A DNA stretch of 64,000 nucleotides from Doryteuthis pealeii (Eukaryota; Mollusca; Cephalopoda; Myopsida; Loliginidae), in contig CM042145.1 in assembly GCA_023376005.1 (NCBI GenBank), forward strand, positions 66,943,698 to 67,007,697, read 5' to 3'. The notes beneath the pieces were generated by a model. That model did not search any database. It saw nothing but the letters and a program-made list of their open reading frames with translations, and was not told the origin of the DNA. Each line of letters starts with the position of its first letter. The first letter of the stretch is position 1. A program made the position numbers and the translations under genes. Positions 60,626-64,000 of this stretch are shown here, in pieces.

Positions 60626-61619
60626 GGCATTTGCAAGCAAGGTGATATAATTGAGTATTTTCTCATGTAAATATATTCTCTATTCGAATCAAGATTTTTA
60701 TGATTTTCATATAAATATCATTCTGAGCAAAATAATTACACTGCAATAGATTTTATTTTATGAAAAAAAAAATGTCTTAAGCAAAAATGAATTTAAAAAA
60801 ATGTTTACAAAACTTCCTTGTAACAGATAAACTCTTAGCATTATTTGAATTATTCGGACTCTTGTAGTGTAATAATAAATGTAAAATTAATTCTGATACA
60901 CATCTAGGTATATTTCGACGAATTTCATCTGCCCATCGGTGCTGGGAAACCCAGCAGTTGTACGTTATTAATTTTATTTATTTTGTATTATGCATGCATG
61001 CATCTATATGTGTTTATTAATAGAATGGGATCTGTCTTCGAAAAAGAATTTAAAACCAATAACAACCACTTCACTTACCTCAATGGGCATTACATGTATG
61101 ACTAAATTCAGATTACTTTGACTGATGACATATAAACATTGATATTTCAATGCAATCCTCTTATCTATCTATATTCATACAATGATTAATATATTTTAAA
61201 AAATGATATTTGATGAAGCAGTTAACTGATATTCAATTCAGATATTTAAATTATGTCCAGAATATGTACCATATTAATGCCTTAAAACGTCAGTCGACTC
61301 ACTATTGTATGCACAAGAACACAAAATGTCAATGCAATTCCATTTGAGGCCTGCGCCACCATTTGGATTAGTCTGCTCGTCGTTGAAGCCATTCTATTCC
61401 TTATATTTGGTTCATGGATTCCAATTGAAAATTCCCAAATATATAATCGATAAAAACTTTCCAAACTGTCTTAAACTTTATTAAATATAGAGACGAGAGG
61501 CGAATACTGTAAATAATTGGCCTTGAACAAGTAGAAAATTGCCAAAAATATATTTATTAAAAATTCTAAGAGATGTTTGATGCTTTGGTTCTTGTGCATA
61601 CATTAGTGTCACTTGGTTG

Positions 61620-61621
<2 letters not shown>
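60626..61621. other. Right-flank non-coding stretch
   Basis: No gene accepted. 61,282-61,464 is unusually open in several frames on both strands; see findings. Confidence 0.4.

Positions 61622-61710
<89 letters not shown>
61622..61710. repeat. (CA)n-(TA)n compound microsatellite
   Basis: CA repeat to about 61,672 then TA repeat. Confidence 0.95.
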
Positions 61711-61713
<3 letters not shown>

Positions 61714-62144
61714 GTATGCCTATGTCATGGTTTAAAACAGCCAGTGTATGGTTTTGCATATTTTATCTTTAAAAGAAATCATACTCTTAGACCTACTAAA
61801 TTTTCTGCTTTTCAGTGTTTAAAGAATACCCAAGCAAAGGTTCCATGCCAAATTGTCATATTTACCGTTTATTCCAAAATCGTATTGATTTTAGATCATT
61901 GATGTTGTTTCTTTAATTTTGAAGATTCACAACTAACGATATATACGATATAAAGAAAATTCTGAAGCCAGAATTTATAAAATTTTGTAAAGGTCTGTCT
62001 TTAATTTTAAATGTAGATTTGGTCAACGAAATGATCAGACAGTATAGGAAAACCTTGAGCAGATCATAATAATGACATTCATTTATGGATAATTTAAGAT
62101 GCAAATATAGAAGCATTTAAACACACAAACACATACACACAAAC

Positions 62145-62149
<5 letters not shown>
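61711..62149. other. Right-flank non-coding stretch
   Basis: AT-rich, nothing recognised. Confidence 0.4.
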
Positions 62150-62216
<67 letters not shown>

Positions 62217-62217
62217 A
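62150..62217. repeat. (AT)n microsatellite
   Basis: AT array with a single phase slip. A second short array follows at 62,297-62,312. Confidence 0.9.
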
Positions 62218-62558
62218 TCAAATATTATATATTATGGATTTAATATCCCGTAACTAGATTTTAATGCTTACTGCAATCATCAGACGAGACGGTCAATATA
62301 TATATATATAATGTGGACAGAGTAGGTATGTCTGGGCAAATATTAAGCGATTTTATGTAATGGTTTAACTACTGTATGTTGATGATCAAGAGTTAGTAAG
62401 GTTATAGTGAGAAGACATAAACGACTATTTACCTCATGATTAGATGAATAATGCTCTTCATATTGATATTCTTTTATTAAAAAAAAAGTTTTGGTTGGTT
62501 CTTGAGTATTCATTGTTGGAGGATAGAGGAAAACTGGGACTGCTGTTTGTAGACTACG

Positions 62559-62559
<1 letters not shown>

Positions 62560-62602
<43 letters not shown>

Positions 62603-62611
62603 AATAGTTTC

Positions 62612-62664
<53 letters not shown>
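62560..62664. repeat. (CAA)n and (AAT)n microsatellites
   Basis: CAA repeat 62,560-62,602 and AAT repeat 62,612-62,664. The Gln/Asn-rich frame at 62,444-62,668 is their translation and not supported as a gene. Confidence 0.95.
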
Positions 62665-62666
<2 letters not shown>

Positions 62667-63396
62667 GAACGATAGATATCGGCCATGCGATTGTGTATGA
62701 TAGTGGAGCACGCTCAAAATATGAGTAACAAAACAAAAATATTAAAAAAAAAAAAAATAAAACGAAAAAATAAAAGATCATGCTGGAAAAAAGGTATAAA
62801 TATTTTTAATGCATTTTGTTTATATTTTTTGAAATTAATTTTTTCAAAATTTTCTTTTTGTTTTTTTGTAATTTTTTTTTTTTTAAATAAAAAGTGTACA
62901 AAGTCAGATAACAAATTCATTACGTGGTTATTAAAGAGGGAAATAAACAAATCAACAATTTCTATAACATGAAAACAAAAAAAAAAAAAAAATAAAAAAC
63001 AAACAAAAAACATATTTTAGGCAACAATAAAAATCTACAAAATTTGTCTAATACTGGGACAATGATTTTCACACATATAAATATACTTATTAAGATATTA
63101 ATGCATGGATATGAACACTGAATTTTCATTTGTACATATATAATTGCACATTATATATATATATATATATATATATAGGTTGTCCCTGCAATGCATACTC
63201 ATTTTGGTGGTTTGTTTCATTTGGATTAATTCAATCAAATTTACTTCAATGTTTGATTATTTGCTTGAATTAATTTTTTTTTAAATCAAAAAACAATTTT
63301 TGTAGGTCAGTTGATTAACTACATATAAATATTATATATGTAAGATGACCCATGAATGTTTATATTTTCGGGGACACGCGGCATTTATATATGTAC
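62665..63396. other. Right-flank non-coding stretch
   Basis: A-rich and T-rich homopolymers (62,742-62,756, 62,874-62,884 and 62,979-62,992) and a short AT array at 63,155-63,177. Confidence 0.5.
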
Positions 63397-63428
63397 ACAC
63401 ACACACACACACACGCACACACACATAT

Positions 63429-63490
<62 letters not shown>
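63397..63490. repeat. (CA)n-(AT)n compound microsatellite
   Basis: CA repeat with GCAC interruptions to about 63,440, then AT array to 63,490. Confidence 0.95.
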
Positions 63491-63493
<3 letters not shown>

Positions 63494-63726
63494 TGCGCTT
63501 GTACGTATATATACATACACTTATACATGAAATCTAACACATTTACACCCATACGCAAATAAATTGCGTGAGCGTTAAATTGATACACATTTTTTGCTCA
63601 AAGAAAAATGAAGTAATGAAGACAAACAAACAATGAATAAGAAATATTCTGTTCTAATAAAAATACAACGTCATTTTCTGCCAAATGTTTTTATTAATGC
63701 AATTAATAGAAAATATAATCTGAATA

Positions 63727-63729
<3 letters not shown>

Positions 63730-63784
<55 letters not shown>

Positions 63785-63804
63785 TATATAGATATATAGA
63801 TATA
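63730..63804. repeat. (AT)n array grading into a TAGATATA repeat
   Basis: AT array to about 63,781, then three TAGATATA-like units. The last 190 bases of the window hold nothing recognised. Confidence 0.9.
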
Positions 63805-64000
63805 GTTAGACAAATATATTTGATAATATCTCAATATTTTTCGAGTTTTATACACGTGTTTTAATTAAGCTCCTTCAGGCTAATTGCCAGACCGGCTTTC
63901 ATATCTTAAGATACTCCCTAAAAACACAAATGCTATTACATAACTGCTCTTACGAACAATCTACGTGGTAGACTTTTACGATAAGCCAGAAAATATTTAT

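Noticed and set aside
61020..61160. Reverse-strand exon ending at a GAG/GTAAGT donor
   Set aside because: The donor is good, but there is no convincing acceptor or open frame upstream of it.
62444..62668. Gln/Asn-rich protein
   Set aside because: Most of it is a direct translation of (CAA)n and (AAT)n arrays.

Overview
Organism and overall character. This is an AT-rich animal nuclear window with no bacterial-style gene organisation. It is full of (AT)n, (TG)n, (GAA)n, (CAA)n and (AAT)n arrays, tRNA-headed SINEs, Penelope-like and LTR-type retroelement fragments, mariner debris and short TIR elements. The SINE type and dense AT arrays suggest a mollusc, plausibly a coleoid cephalopod. That is inference, because no diagnostic host gene is present. 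The only hints of host protein-coding sequence are a WD40-repeat-like exon with a possible partner near 1.8-2.4 kb and one short candidate exon near 58.3 kb.

Layout. (1) 1-9.9 kb: left flank of old dispersed repeats, the WD40-like exon, a Tc1/mariner-type MITE, a broken mariner transposase N-terminus, and a complete SINE whose 5' end carries an inverted copy of its own 3' tail. (2) 9.9-28.9 kb: segment A. (3) 28,901-29,000: a run of exactly 100 N. (4) 29,001-39,134: segment B, the reverse complement of A from about 9,954 to 20,575. (5) 39,135-about 56,235: segment C, A again in direct orientation but running beyond the point where A stops at the gap. (6) 56.2-64 kb: right flank, cleaner sequence packed with AT microsatellites.

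The same locus is therefore written three times (direct, inverted, direct). The copies differ mainly by scattered one- and few-base indels that disagree from copy to copy, and segments B and C meet at a fold-back point with a loop of about 50 bases. The simplest reading is two overlapping contig ends that were not merged, with the second contig starting on an unsplit hairpin read, rather than a biological triplication. The repeat unit contains: a Penelope-like reverse transcriptase (+ strand of A and C), a solo LTR (in A and B only; C has the empty site), a tRNA-SINE, a GIY-YIG-like endonuclease fragment (- strand), a pair of long direct repeats flanking a Gag with a degenerate zinc knuckle (- strand), and a separate reverse transcriptase fragment (- strand) that B does not reach. 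Every retroelement reading frame is broken. Some breaks are shared by the copies (real decay) and some are private (base-call error).

No new gene system is visible. The most useful results are the assembly structure, the presence/absence polymorphism of the solo LTR, and the fold-back SINE.
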